A DNA stretch of 10,604 bases from ANME-2 cluster archaeon. GTDB lineage: Archaea; Halobacteriota; Methanosarcinia; Methanosarcinales; Methanocomedenaceae. Position numbers and translations under genes: made by a program. The DNA is taken from positions 1-10,604 of the forward strand of contig JAMJFV010000060.1 in assembly GCA_023544495.1 (NCBI GenBank), in the 5' to 3' direction. Shown piece after piece: positions 1-6,357 of this stretch. The notes under the pieces are model-generated. The model did no database searches. It was not told the origin of the DNA and saw only the letters and a program-made list of their open reading frames with translations. The first letter of the stretch is position 1. Each line of letters starts with the position of its first letter.

Positions 1-197
1 AGAATTTGAAGGAGACAATTATATCTGGAAATGCAGTCGAAGGATTTTATGAGAATGAACATCTTAAAAATCGACTTTACTTATGGAGGCCGATTAAACA
101 AAAAATGGAATTAGAAGAGATTTTTAGAGCATTGAAGATTAAGGCACTAAAATTTGATGTGAAAGAATGTATACCTACAAAATCTGATGATTTTTAG
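1..197 (+). CDS. 3' end of an unrecognised gene, truncated by the window edge
   Basis: A reading frame is open from the left edge (first full codon at position 3) to a TAG stop at 195-197, giving about 64 visible residues. A TTG at 6 could formally be a start, but it has no Shine-Dalgarno site before it, so I read this as the tail of a longer gene beginning outside the window. The visible part is Lys/Glu-rich and soluble, with a probable amphipathic helix in the last third (MELEEIFRALKIKALKF) and a polar end (PTKSDDF). I do not recognise a family. A second frame gives a 27-codon ORF from an ATG at 31, so the coding frame is not beyond doubt; a degraded gene remains possible. Confidence 0.4.
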   Translation, partial: NLKETIISGNAVEGFYENEHLKNRLYLWRPIKQKMELEEIFRALKIKALKFDVKECIPTKSDDF

Positions 198-241
198 AAG
201 TTAATTGTATCGATTGATGTCGGTTAGGGTTATTTTTTAGC

Positions 242-286
242 TTGGTTTTTGTCAAAGATGAGTTAGATCATACTCATTAAAACCAA
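242..286. other. nested inverted repeat (hairpin) between the first gene and tusA
   Basis: Outer arms TTGGTTTT (242-249) and AAAACCAA (279-286) are perfectly complementary over 8 bp. Inside them, ATGAGT (258-263) and ACTCAT (272-277) form a second 6-bp stem around an 8-base loop. The 5' side has an 8-base internal loop between the two stems and the 3' side only one base. As RNA it could be a transcript-end structure of the upstream gene; as DNA it could be an operator for the tusA-permease unit. A T-rich stretch (TATTTTTTAG, 231-240) lies just before it and no T-run follows, so a classical terminator is not clear-cut. Confidence 0.4.
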
Positions 287-331
287 ATCAAATATAATAC
301 GATGAATGCAATTATTGCCTTTACCATTAAG

Positions 332-362
332 TACAATAAATAAAAGAACATAAAATTATAGA
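332..362 (+). promoter_or_regulatory. candidate archaeal promoter of the tusA-permease unit
   Basis: The AT-rich stretch TACAATAAATAAAA (332-345) lies about 20-30 bases before the ATG at 363, the usual distance of a TATA box from an archaeal transcription start. There is no Shine-Dalgarno site directly before the ATG, which would fit a leaderless or very short-leader transcript. This rests on composition and spacing only. Confidence 0.3.
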
Positions 363-578
363 ATGCGTAAGATTGACACCAGGGGAAAGGTCTGTCCACT
401 GCCTTTGTTCTATACAAAAAAAGTGATTGACAGTTTGAAATCAGGAGATGAAATTGAAGTATTAACTGACGATGAAGTCGCAAAAAATGCAATCCCTAAG
501 TGGAGCAAGGAACACGGGCATAAAATAGTAAATTTAGAGGAATTGAATGGCGACTGTAAAATGATAATTAGAAAATAA
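363..578 (+). CDS. TusA-family sulfur-carrier protein (free-standing)
   Basis: A 71-residue protein with the TusA/SirA/YeeD hallmark: Cys11 in a Cys-Pro-Leu-Pro motif at the start of the first long helix, preceded by the short strand DTRGKV. The rest fits the two-layer alpha/beta TusA fold: helix FYTKKVIDSLKSGD, strand EIEVLTDD, helix ending near SKEHGH, then two final strands. Length is normal for a stand-alone member. In characterised relatives the motif cysteine carries a persulfide and passes sulfur to partners in tRNA thiolation, cofactor synthesis or sulfur-oxyanion metabolism; TsuB (YeeD) works beside the thiosulfate permease TsuA. Here the next gene, 54 bases on and same strand, is a MOT1-type oxyanion permease, so a transport-linked role is plausible but inferred. 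The start lacks an SD site; the ATG at 363 is chosen because the TusA fold begins immediately after it. Confidence 0.9.
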   Translation: MRKIDTRGKVCPLPLFYTKKVIDSLKSGDEIEVLTDDEVAKNAIPKWSKEHGHKIVNLEELNGDCKMIIRK

Positions 579-632
579 TGAATCTACTGTATTACTTTTT
601 CTAACTTTATTCGAGTGAACTGTTAAAGTATA

Positions 633-1751
633 ATGGCACCGAAAAACACTTTAAAGTTTTTGGCATCGGAAGCTTCGGGTGCTCTCGGCGACCTTGGAAC
701 ATTCCTTCCATATGTAATAGGTGCAATCTCCATCAACCACATGTCATCATCGAACGTTTTTATCCTGTTCGGGTTGTTTTATTCATTTTCCGGCCTAGCA
801 TATCGAATGCCGATGGCAGTTCAGCCTATGAAAGCTGCTTCTGCATATGCCATATCAAATCAATTAACTCCAGGCATGATAACTGCTGCATCGATCGTTA
901 TTGGGATTATACTGCTTCTACTGTGGAAAACAGGTGCAGCAAAAAGACTGGCTAGATACATACCAAGAAGTGTATCTATTGGAATTCAGGCAGGCCTGGG
1001 AATTTCACTTGCTATACTTGGGATTAAATTAATAATACAGCAATCTTTGATGGGATTGATTCTAATATCCGTTATGTTTTTACTATTATGGAGAAAACTT
1101 CCTGCTGCACCCATTGTTCTGGTTCTTGGCATTCTTATTGAGTTTGCAATGGGGAGAATAGTAGAACTTCCACCCCTGACACCTGGTTTTTATCTACCTG
1201 AAATTAATTTGCCTGATATTAGTGATATATTCAGCAATAGCACATTGACAATTATCTTGATCCAGATACCACTCACTTTAACCAATGCTATAATTGCGAC
1301 CTGTGCACTATCTGGCAAACTTTATCCAGATCACACAAGAGTGACTGCCGGAAATCTTTCCTTAACCATGGGTATTGCCAATCTGTTTTCAGGTATTTTT
1401 GGAGGCATCCCCATGTGTCACGGCAGTGGAGGGGTTGCAGCACATTATAAATTCGGCTCAAGAACCTTAATTGCTCCAATAATGCTTGGAATTTCATTCA
1501 TTTTAATAGGTGTCTTTCTGGGAGACAGTGGATTGGAAATACTCAAGCTCTTACCAGATGCGGTTCTGGGATGTTTATTGTTTTACAGCGGCGTTGAACT
1601 TACAAGTACTTTCAAGGATACTAAGAAGGAAGAGAGGAGTATTATACTGGTGGTTGCGGGTATATGTGTAGTGGTAAATCCTGCTATAGCCGTCCTGTTT
1701 GGAGTATTCGCAGATCACATTGGGAAAAACAAACTGGGCGATACATCTTAG
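633..1751 (+). CDS. MOT1-type molybdate/sulfate transporter
   Basis: A 372-residue, strongly hydrophobic protein with roughly ten or more membrane segments. It has the two paired signatures of MOT1-type permeases (Pfam MFS_MOT1, distant SulP relatives). In the N-terminal half these are E13-ASGALGDLGTF-LP26 and PMAVQPMKA (60-68); in the C-terminal half, PMCHGSGGVAAHYKFGSRT (260-278). Characterised eukaryotic MOT1 proteins import molybdate with high affinity; prokaryotic members are usually labelled putative sulfate/molybdate transporters and the substrate cannot be told from sequence. It lacks a C-terminal STAS domain, as MOT1 proteins do. The gene follows tusA by 54 bases and is probably cotranscribed. 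Molybdate or tungstate would serve formylmethanofuran dehydrogenase and similar enzymes in a methanogen-like host; with TusA next door, sulfate or thiosulfate is an alternative. No SD site is visible before the ATG. Confidence 0.85.
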   Translation: MAPKNTLKFLASEASGALGDLGTFLPYVIGAISINHMSSSNVFILFGLFYSFSGLAYRMPMAVQPMKAASAYAISNQLTPGMITAASIVIGIILLLLWKTGAAKRLARYIPRSVSIGIQAGLGISLAILGIKLIIQQSLMGLILISVMFLLLWRKLPAAPIVLVLGILIEFAMGRIVELPPLTPGFYLPEINLPDISDIFSNSTLTIILIQIPLTLTNAIIATCALSGKLYPDHTRVTAGNLSLTMGIANLFSGIFGGIPMCHGSGGVAAHYKFGSRTLIAPIMLGISFILIGVFLGDSGLEILKLLPDAVLGCLLFYSGVELTSTFKDTKKEERSIILVVAGICVVVNPAIAVLFGVFADHIGKNKLGDTS

Positions 1752-1836
1752 TTTTATAAACGAATACTTCAGGTTTAGCTACGAAGAGTTTTTGATTGAC
1801 ACATGTTGCAATGTAGTTAACGTGACAAAACCTACC

Positions 1837-1856
1837 TATATATCCATTGATATATA
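1837..1856 (+). promoter_or_regulatory. TATA-rich dyad, candidate promoter of the 118-residue protein
   Basis: TATATAT (1837-1843) and ATATATA (1850-1856) are perfect inverted copies separated by CCATTG. The right copy is part of a good TATA-like element about 40 bases before the ATG at 1896, which would place transcription start near 1880 with a short leader. The preceding 85 bases after the permease stop show nothing else I can name. Confidence 0.45.
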
Positions 1857-1895
1857 TGTTGTTTACAAAGATATGGCGGTGAAAATATTTGGTAA

Positions 1896-2252
1896 ATGAA
1901 AGAAGGGATCATTTTTGTCTGCAATAACAACCATGTTGTCAGTTCCATGATTGAAGAAATTGGTTTTTATCACAAATCGGTCAGTTACCGTATCTGGGTT
2001 GATGAGGCAGGAATAGGTCATATCCTGATCCTCAAAAGGATTAATTTCAAGACTTTAGTAGCACTTTTTGAACAAATGCACGCTGAAATAAAGAAGATAA
2101 ATCCAGATCGGATCCATATAATCTTTTACGTCCCAAAATCCATTTACGATGAAATGTCAGCCAATGCAAAAGAATTTCTTGAATTCTGCCAATCCTGCAT
2201 TGGGATTACTTTCGAGCTTGTTATCAGAGGAAATGTGGGGCATAATGCGTAG
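1896..2252 (+). CDS. unrecognised 118-residue alpha/beta protein
   Basis: I do not recognise a family. The protein is soluble with no signal peptide or membrane helix. Its pattern of hydrophobic strands and amphipathic helices suggests a small alpha/beta domain: strand EGIIFVCN (3-10), helix near 13-22, strands around 30-46, helix LVALFEQMHAEIKK (54-67), strand RIHIIFYVP (72-80), helix 81-97, and a final strand FELVIRG (106-112). Cysteines at 9, 98 and 101 are notable because the last two form a CxxC pair, which could bind metal or be redox-active. The ATG at 1896 has only a distant GGTGA (1879-1883) in front. It appears to have its own promoter but sits between the MOT1 permease and the Pst-like operon on the same strand, so an accessory or regulatory role in anion uptake is possible and unproven. 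Confidence 0.7.
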   Translation: MKEGIIFVCNNNHVVSSMIEEIGFYHKSVSYRIWVDEAGIGHILILKRINFKTLVALFEQMHAEIKKINPDRIHIIFYVPKSIYDEMSANAKEFLEFCQSCIGITFELVIRGNVGHNA

Positions 2253-2575
2253 AACAATTTAGGGGAATAGACGTTTACAGCAAATATTTTTACTGTATTG
2301 AGCAATAAACCGACAAATCTTGCCGCAATTGTTCGGTTATTGTAATCACTATAACAACAATTGCTGATTTCTTCACATACTTATGTTCGGATTCCCATTA
2401 GCATTTGTTAATCAAAAACAGGTGAATAAAAATGAATGTAAGAAGGAATCGATTTTGTTGATATTGGCGACAATCAAAAGCTAAAGAATCGTATACGAAT
2501 ACTAAATGAAAAGCACATACTAATTTCGGATTTTTTTCTGGAATGGAATCTTCTTTTAAAATTAGGGGTGGGTCA
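2253..2575. other. 323-base gene-free region upstream of the Pst-like operon
   Basis: No convincing gene is present. It contains two overlapping inverted repeats (listed separately), a TACAG (2276-2280) / CTGTA (2293-2297) dyad around AAATATTTTT, a 10-base palindrome TCGTATACGA (2489-2498), a T-run (2531-2537), and a 9-codon ORF at 2432-2461 with a good SD site. The length and density of symmetric elements suggest the control region and possibly the leader of the ABC-transporter operon. The transcription start cannot be placed. Confidence 0.5.
2303..2364 (+). promoter_or_regulatory. two overlapping, mutually exclusive hairpins upstream of the Pst-like operon
   Basis: Hairpin A pairs CAATAAACCGA (2303-2313, one bulged A) with TCGGTTATTG (2333-2342). 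Hairpin B pairs GCAATTGTT (2325-2333) plus GTTAT (2336-2340) with ATAAC (2351-2355) plus AACAATTGC (2356-2364), 14 bp with a 2-base bulge and a 10-base loop. Bases 2333-2342 cannot be in both stems at once. As RNA this is an attenuator-like arrangement; as DNA it could be overlapping operators or, for B alone, the end of the upstream transcript. Confidence 0.45.
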
Positions 2576-3586
2576 ATGAAAAGTAAATCTACAGTTGTAG
2601 TTGTAGTTCTAGTTCTAACAATGATATCCATAATCACGGCATTATCAGGCTGTGTTACTGATTCAAACACTGATACTTCATATGAACAATCCAATTCAGA
2701 TCAAAGCCAGGTCAAAGAGCTTAAAGGAACAATACGGGTCTCCGGCGCTTATGCTCTCTACCCCATGGTAATAAAATGGGGTGAGGAATACAAAAAACTG
2801 CATCCAAAGGTGAACTTTGACATCAGCGCAGGCGGTGCAGGAAAGGGCATGGCAGATACCGTGGGCGGACTTGTGGATATCGGTATGGTATCAAGACCAA
2901 TTGCACCTGCAGAAGAGGAAAAGGGTGCATACTGGGTGACAGTAACAAAGGATGCTGTGGTGCCAACTGTCAACAAGGACAATCCAGTACTAGATGAACT
3001 TAAAGCAAATGGATTGAAACGGGAAGTCTTTGAGAAGATCTACATCAACGAAACCACAAAAACATGGGGCCAGGCAACAGAGACTGGAGCCACTGACAAG
3101 ATAAACGTATACACACGCTCAGATGCAAGTGGAGCTGCTGCAACATGGGCGCAATATCTTGGCAATAACCATCAGGAAGCTCTCAATGGAGTCGGTGTAA
3201 ATGGAGACCCAGGGCTTGCAGAAGCCATCAGACAGGACAGGCTTGGAATTGGATTTAATAATATTGTTTTCGCCTACGATCTGAACACCAGACGACCGGT
3301 GGATGGTATCGAGATTATTCCACTTGATCTGAACGGGAATGGAATAATTGATGACGATGAGAACTTCTACGCCACACTGGATGAAATGATTGAGGCTGTT
3401 GCTGCTGGAAAATACCCAGCTCCACCTGCAAGAGATCAGTATCTTGTAACCAAAGGCAAGCCTGAGGGGGTTACACAGGATTTCATCAAATGGGTGCTTA
3501 CAGATGGACAACAATACATCCAGGAAGTTGGGTACATAGTCCTTTCACAGGATGAGATCAGCGAAGGGCTGGAAAAAATCAAATAA
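2576..3586 (+). CDS. pstS: Pst-like substrate-binding lipoprotein with EF-hand-like loop
   Basis: A PstS-family periplasmic-type binding protein, 336 residues from the ATG at 2576. I prefer this start to the upstream ATG at 2543 because it has a strong SD (AGGGGTGGG, 2564-2572) and begins a clean signal peptide: KSK, a hydrophobic run, then a lipobox ALSGC with Cys26. A polar linker (30-50) precedes the binding domain. Ligand-loop equivalents are SAGGAGKG (84-91) and TRSDASGAA (180-188); classical phosphate-binding proteins usually have SGSG-type and RSDGSGT-type loops, so the pocket is altered. Residues 251-262 (DLNGNGIIDDDE) match the 12-residue EF-hand consensus, suggesting bound calcium. 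The stop overlaps the next start by one base. The family is normally annotated as phosphate-binding; the true ligand is open, and the gene symbol denotes homology only. Confidence 0.85.
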   Translation: MKSKSTVVVVVLVLTMISIITALSGCVTDSNTDTSYEQSNSDQSQVKELKGTIRVSGAYALYPMVIKWGEEYKKLHPKVNFDISAGGAGKGMADTVGGLVDIGMVSRPIAPAEEEKGAYWVTVTKDAVVPTVNKDNPVLDELKANGLKREVFEKIYINETTKTWGQATETGATDKINVYTRSDASGAAATWAQYLGNNHQEALNGVGVNGDPGLAEAIRQDRLGIGFNNIVFAYDLNTRRPVDGIEIIPLDLNGNGIIDDDENFYATLDEMIEAVAAGKYPAPPARDQYLVTKGKPEGVTQDFIKWVLTDGQQYIQEVGYIVLSQDEISEGLEKIK

Positions 3587-4503
3587 TGCACCAGGAGACT
3601 GTAAGATTCATGAACTCAAGAAAACTCAAAGATAAGATTTCAAGCAGGCTGATGCTGAGTGCAACAGTATTCGCCTGCTTGTTATTTTTTGTAATGCTAC
3701 TTGGATTGTTCGGCAAGGCAAGTCCAATACTGTCGGTAGTTCCAATTGACGACCTTCTATTTTCGAAGGATTGGAGCCCAATGGCAGGGAAATTCGGATT
3801 CTATCCATTTATTGTGGGCACATTTTGGGTGACCGGACTTGCAGTAATAATTGCAGTTCCGATAAGCCTTCTAAGCTCCATCTATCTATCTGAATATGCA
3901 GGAAATCGTCTCAGAGAAACTGTAAAACCATTGATAGACCTTCTGGCTGGAATCCCATCTGTGGTATATGGACTCTGGGGTGTTCTTGTGGTTGTACCCT
4001 TTATCAAAAATACCCTTGCCCCTATATTGGGAGCCGAAACCATAGGAGGATACAGTGTACTGGCAGGAGGAATCGTGCTGTCCATCATGGTTTTCCCTGT
4101 CATCATCTCAATCACAACTGAGGTACTAAAGACCGTATCCACTGATTTGCGGGAAGTTTCCCTTTCGGTTGGGGCCACACAATGGCAGACCATAAAGTAT
4201 GTGGTTTTACGAAAATCCAGTCCAGGTATTTTTGCTGCCATAGTTCTTGGTTTTTCAAGGGCATTTGGCGAGACCATGGCAGTGTTGATGGTTGTGGGAA
4301 ATGTTGCAAAGATCCCGTCATCAGTTTTTGACCCTGCTTATCCAATGCCTGCCCTGATTGCCAATACATACGGAGAGATGATGTCATTACCATTTTATGA
4401 TTCTGTGATAATGCTTGCAGCATTGTTCCTTTTGCTTGTAGTTTTAATATTCAATGTACTTGCAAGAATGGTTTTGGTAAAAATGGAAAGGAGTGTCGTT
4501 TAG
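3586..4503 (+). CDS. pstC: Pst-like ABC transporter permease, PstC type
   Basis: A 305-residue integral membrane protein with about six transmembrane helices and the binding-protein-dependent permease domain. The cytoplasmic coupling loop that docks on the ATPase is around TDLREVSLSVGATQWQTI, and the PstC hallmark GETMAV is at 228-233. The ATG at 3586 overlaps the TAA of the binding-protein gene (TAATG), implying translational coupling; an alternative ATG at 3610 has GGAG about 12 bases upstream and would remove eight residues (MHQETVRF), so the exact start is uncertain. It should form a heterodimeric channel with the next gene product. The N-terminal cytoplasmic tail is basic, as usual. Confidence 0.88.
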   Translation: MHQETVRFMNSRKLKDKISSRLMLSATVFACLLFFVMLLGLFGKASPILSVVPIDDLLFSKDWSPMAGKFGFYPFIVGTFWVTGLAVIIAVPISLLSSIYLSEYAGNRLRETVKPLIDLLAGIPSVVYGLWGVLVVVPFIKNTLAPILGAETIGGYSVLAGGIVLSIMVFPVIISITTEVLKTVSTDLREVSLSVGATQWQTIKYVVLRKSSPGIFAAIVLGFSRAFGETMAVLMVVGNVAKIPSSVFDPAYPMPALIANTYGEMMSLPFYDSVIMLAALFLLLVVLIFNVLARMVLVKMERSVV

Positions 4504-5355
4504 ATGGATATTCGAATAATTGAAGAATCAGTGTTTAAGACACTAATGATACTCTCACTTACAACCGTCATTGGTAGCCTTCTTGTAGTAATAGGGGTCA
4601 TACTATGGCGAGGACTGCCAGTTTTAACCCTCGACATGATTACCAAAACTGCCGAAGGAGGATATTATCTAGGCACAGGCGGAGGTATCCTGAATGCCAT
4701 TGTGGGCTCGTTATACCTTGCAGTTGGCGGTACTGCGCTGGCATTTATCATTAGTGTGGGAATTGCATTTTATTTGCAAAATGAATACTCCGGCGGCACA
4801 AGACTTGCCAGTATGACCAGACTATCACTGGATATTCTATGGGGCACCCCCTCGATAGTATATGGTGCCTTTGGATTCATGGTATTGATGCAGCTTAATA
4901 TGAGAGCATCACTTCTTGGTGGTATAATCGTACTCACGCTTCTTGAAATTCCCATCATGACGCGGGCAATGGAAGAGGTCATCAAAACTGTGCCCCAGGA
5001 ATTGAAGGAGGTGTCGTATTCACTTGGTGCCACAAGGCTTGAGACGTCAATAAAAGTTGTTGCTAAACAGGCATTTCCAGGAATGATAACTGGAGTGCTG
5101 ATAGCGTTTGGCAGGGGGATTGGCGATGCAGCATCTATCCTTTTCACAGCAGGATATACTGACAGAATTCCGGGTTCACTGTTCGATGCGACAGCCTCAC
5201 TTCCTCTGGCTGTCTTTTTCCAGCTCGGAACGCCACTGCCGCAGGTACAGCAGAAAGCATATGCATCCGCAGTTATACTGTTGATTATAATTTTAATTAT
5301 AAGTATAACCACACGATTGATTGGAAAAAAATATACTAAATATATAATAAGATAG
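4504..5355 (+). CDS. pstA: Pst-like ABC transporter permease, PstA type, with GDAAS variant motif
   Basis: A 283-residue membrane protein with about six helices, partner of the PstC-type subunit. The ATPase-coupling loop is around PQELKEVSYSLGATRLETS. Where phosphate PstA proteins usually read GETAP after the RAIG segment, this one has GIGDAAS (205-211), a visible departure in a well-conserved spot. The ATG follows directly on the TAG of the preceding gene, with the SD AGGAG at 4489-4493 inside the upstream coding sequence. The C-terminus is basic (GKKYTKYIIR) and lies in the cytoplasm by the positive-inside rule. Confidence 0.87.
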   Translation: MDIRIIEESVFKTLMILSLTTVIGSLLVVIGVILWRGLPVLTLDMITKTAEGGYYLGTGGGILNAIVGSLYLAVGGTALAFIISVGIAFYLQNEYSGGTRLASMTRLSLDILWGTPSIVYGAFGFMVLMQLNMRASLLGGIIVLTLLEIPIMTRAMEEVIKTVPQELKEVSYSLGATRLETSIKVVAKQAFPGMITGVLIAFGRGIGDAASILFTAGYTDRIPGSLFDATASLPLAVFFQLGTPLPQVQQKAYASAVILLIIILIISITTRLIGKKYTKYIIR

Positions 5356-5363
5356 GTGGTCAA

Positions 5364-6356
5364 ATGTCAGACACTCATATAAATATTCAAGATTTTAACA
5401 CATATTACAGTGGACACCAGGCATTAAAAAACATATCCGTAGACATACCTAAAAACCAAATAACCGCCATAATAGGCCCTTCTGGTTGCGGTAAATCAAC
5501 ATTATTAAAGTGCATGAACAGACTCATTGACCTGACGGACGGTGCAACATGCTCAGGAAAGATCCTTATTGATGGCGAGGATATTTTTGACAAAAAGACA
5601 GATATCACAGATATCAGGAAGAAGATGGGATTGCTTGCGCAAAAACCCACCCCGCTTCCCATGTCCATCTATGAGAATGTCGCATACGGGCCGCGAATCC
5701 ACGGCACAAGAAAAAAATCAAAACTTGATGCCGTTGTTGAGAAATATCTCACTATGGTAGGGCTGTGGGAAGAAGTGAAAGACAGGTTAGATTCTCCGGC
5801 ATCGAAACTGTCCATAGGTCAGCAGCAAAGACTCTGCCTTGCCCGCGGGCTGGCTGTGGAGCCTGAGATTATACTATGTGATGAGCCCACATCTGCACTT
5901 GATCCGCTCTCGTCACAGCATATCGAGGAGCAGCTTCTGCGGCTAAAAAAGGATTACACCATTGTGATCGTGACCCATAATATCCATCAAGCAATGCGGT
6001 TAGCTGATTATGTGGTACATCTGTACCTTGGCGAGCTTGTGGAGCATGGACTTGCAAGTGAAGTATTTGAAAATCCAAAGGAAGAGAGGACACGGGCTTA
6101 TATTGATGGCACATTTTTCACTGATCTCGCAATAGATAAGGAAATCAATCTAAAAGGAAATGTGTGTCCGTATAATTTTGTTTATGCCAAGCAGGCTTTA
6201 CACACTCTTGAAAAAGATGATGTCCTGAGGATCATTGTGGATTATCCTACAGCAGTGACTGAGGTGCCGAGAGGTATGGAAACAGATGGACACAATGTCA
6301 TAAGAGTAAAACAAATCAATGAATCTGATTGGGAAATAATTATACAGAAAAAATGA
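5364..6356 (+). CDS. pstB: Pst-like ABC ATPase fused to a C-terminal TusA-family domain
   Basis: A 330-residue protein, about 75 longer than ordinary PstB. Residues 1-252 are a complete ABC ATPase: Walker A GPSGCGKST (38-46), Q-loop Gln93 in QKPTPLPMSIYENV, signature LSIGQQQR (149-156; PstB usually LSGGQQQR), Walker B ILCDEP with Asp173-Glu174, and switch His205. The PstB core ends near RTRAYIDGTFF. Residues 260-330 form a TusA-like domain: strand INLKGNV, Cys268 in CPYN (CPxP in most family members, so the second proline is Asn271), a helix, and the final strands DWEIIIQKK. The SD AGGTGGT (5354-5360) overlaps the stop of the upstream gene. The extra domain could regulate the ATPase, as C-terminal domains do in MetN and ModC, or carry sulfur. 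There is no stop or frameshift at the junction, and no phoU follows. Confidence 0.9.
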   Translation: MSDTHINIQDFNTYYSGHQALKNISVDIPKNQITAIIGPSGCGKSTLLKCMNRLIDLTDGATCSGKILIDGEDIFDKKTDITDIRKKMGLLAQKPTPLPMSIYENVAYGPRIHGTRKKSKLDAVVEKYLTMVGLWEEVKDRLDSPASKLSIGQQQRLCLARGLAVEPEIILCDEPTSALDPLSSQHIEEQLLRLKKDYTIVIVTHNIHQAMRLADYVVHLYLGELVEHGLASEVFENPKEERTRAYIDGTFFTDLAIDKEINLKGNVCPYNFVYAKQALHTLEKDDVLRIIVDYPTAVTEVPRGMETDGHNVIRVKQINESDWEIIIQKK

Positions 6357-6357
6357 T

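Noticed and set aside
1699..1899. A 66-codon plus-strand ORF overlapping the end of the MOT1 permease
   Set aside because: It starts inside the permease in another frame, has no SD site, and its second half lies in AT-rich promoter-like DNA. It looks like a chance frame.
2383..2484. A 33-codon plus-strand ORF from ATG 2383 in the upstream region
   Set aside because: No SD site at its ATG and no recognisable features. The internal GTG at 2422 falls within the SD of the overlapping mini-ORF.
2489..2498. Palindrome TCGTATACGA as a specific operator
   Set aside because: A single 10-base palindrome with no second copy seen is too weak to call a regulatory site by itself; it is only mentioned in the description of the upstream region.
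2398..2694. A 98-codon minus-strand ORF across the upstream region and start of the binding-protein gene
   Set aside because: It overlaps the well-supported signal peptide of the binding protein in antisense and has no recognisable domain; its threonine run is the complement of the GTAGTT repeats in that signal peptide.
4770..5363. A 197-codon minus-strand ORF antisense to the PstA-type permease
   Set aside because: It is the antisense shadow of a clearly coding membrane-protein gene. Long antisense frames are common opposite such genes, and it shows no domain.
5542..5760. A 72-codon plus-strand ORF inside the ATPase gene
   Set aside because: It lies wholly within the Walker A to signature region of the ATPase in another frame, with no independent signals.
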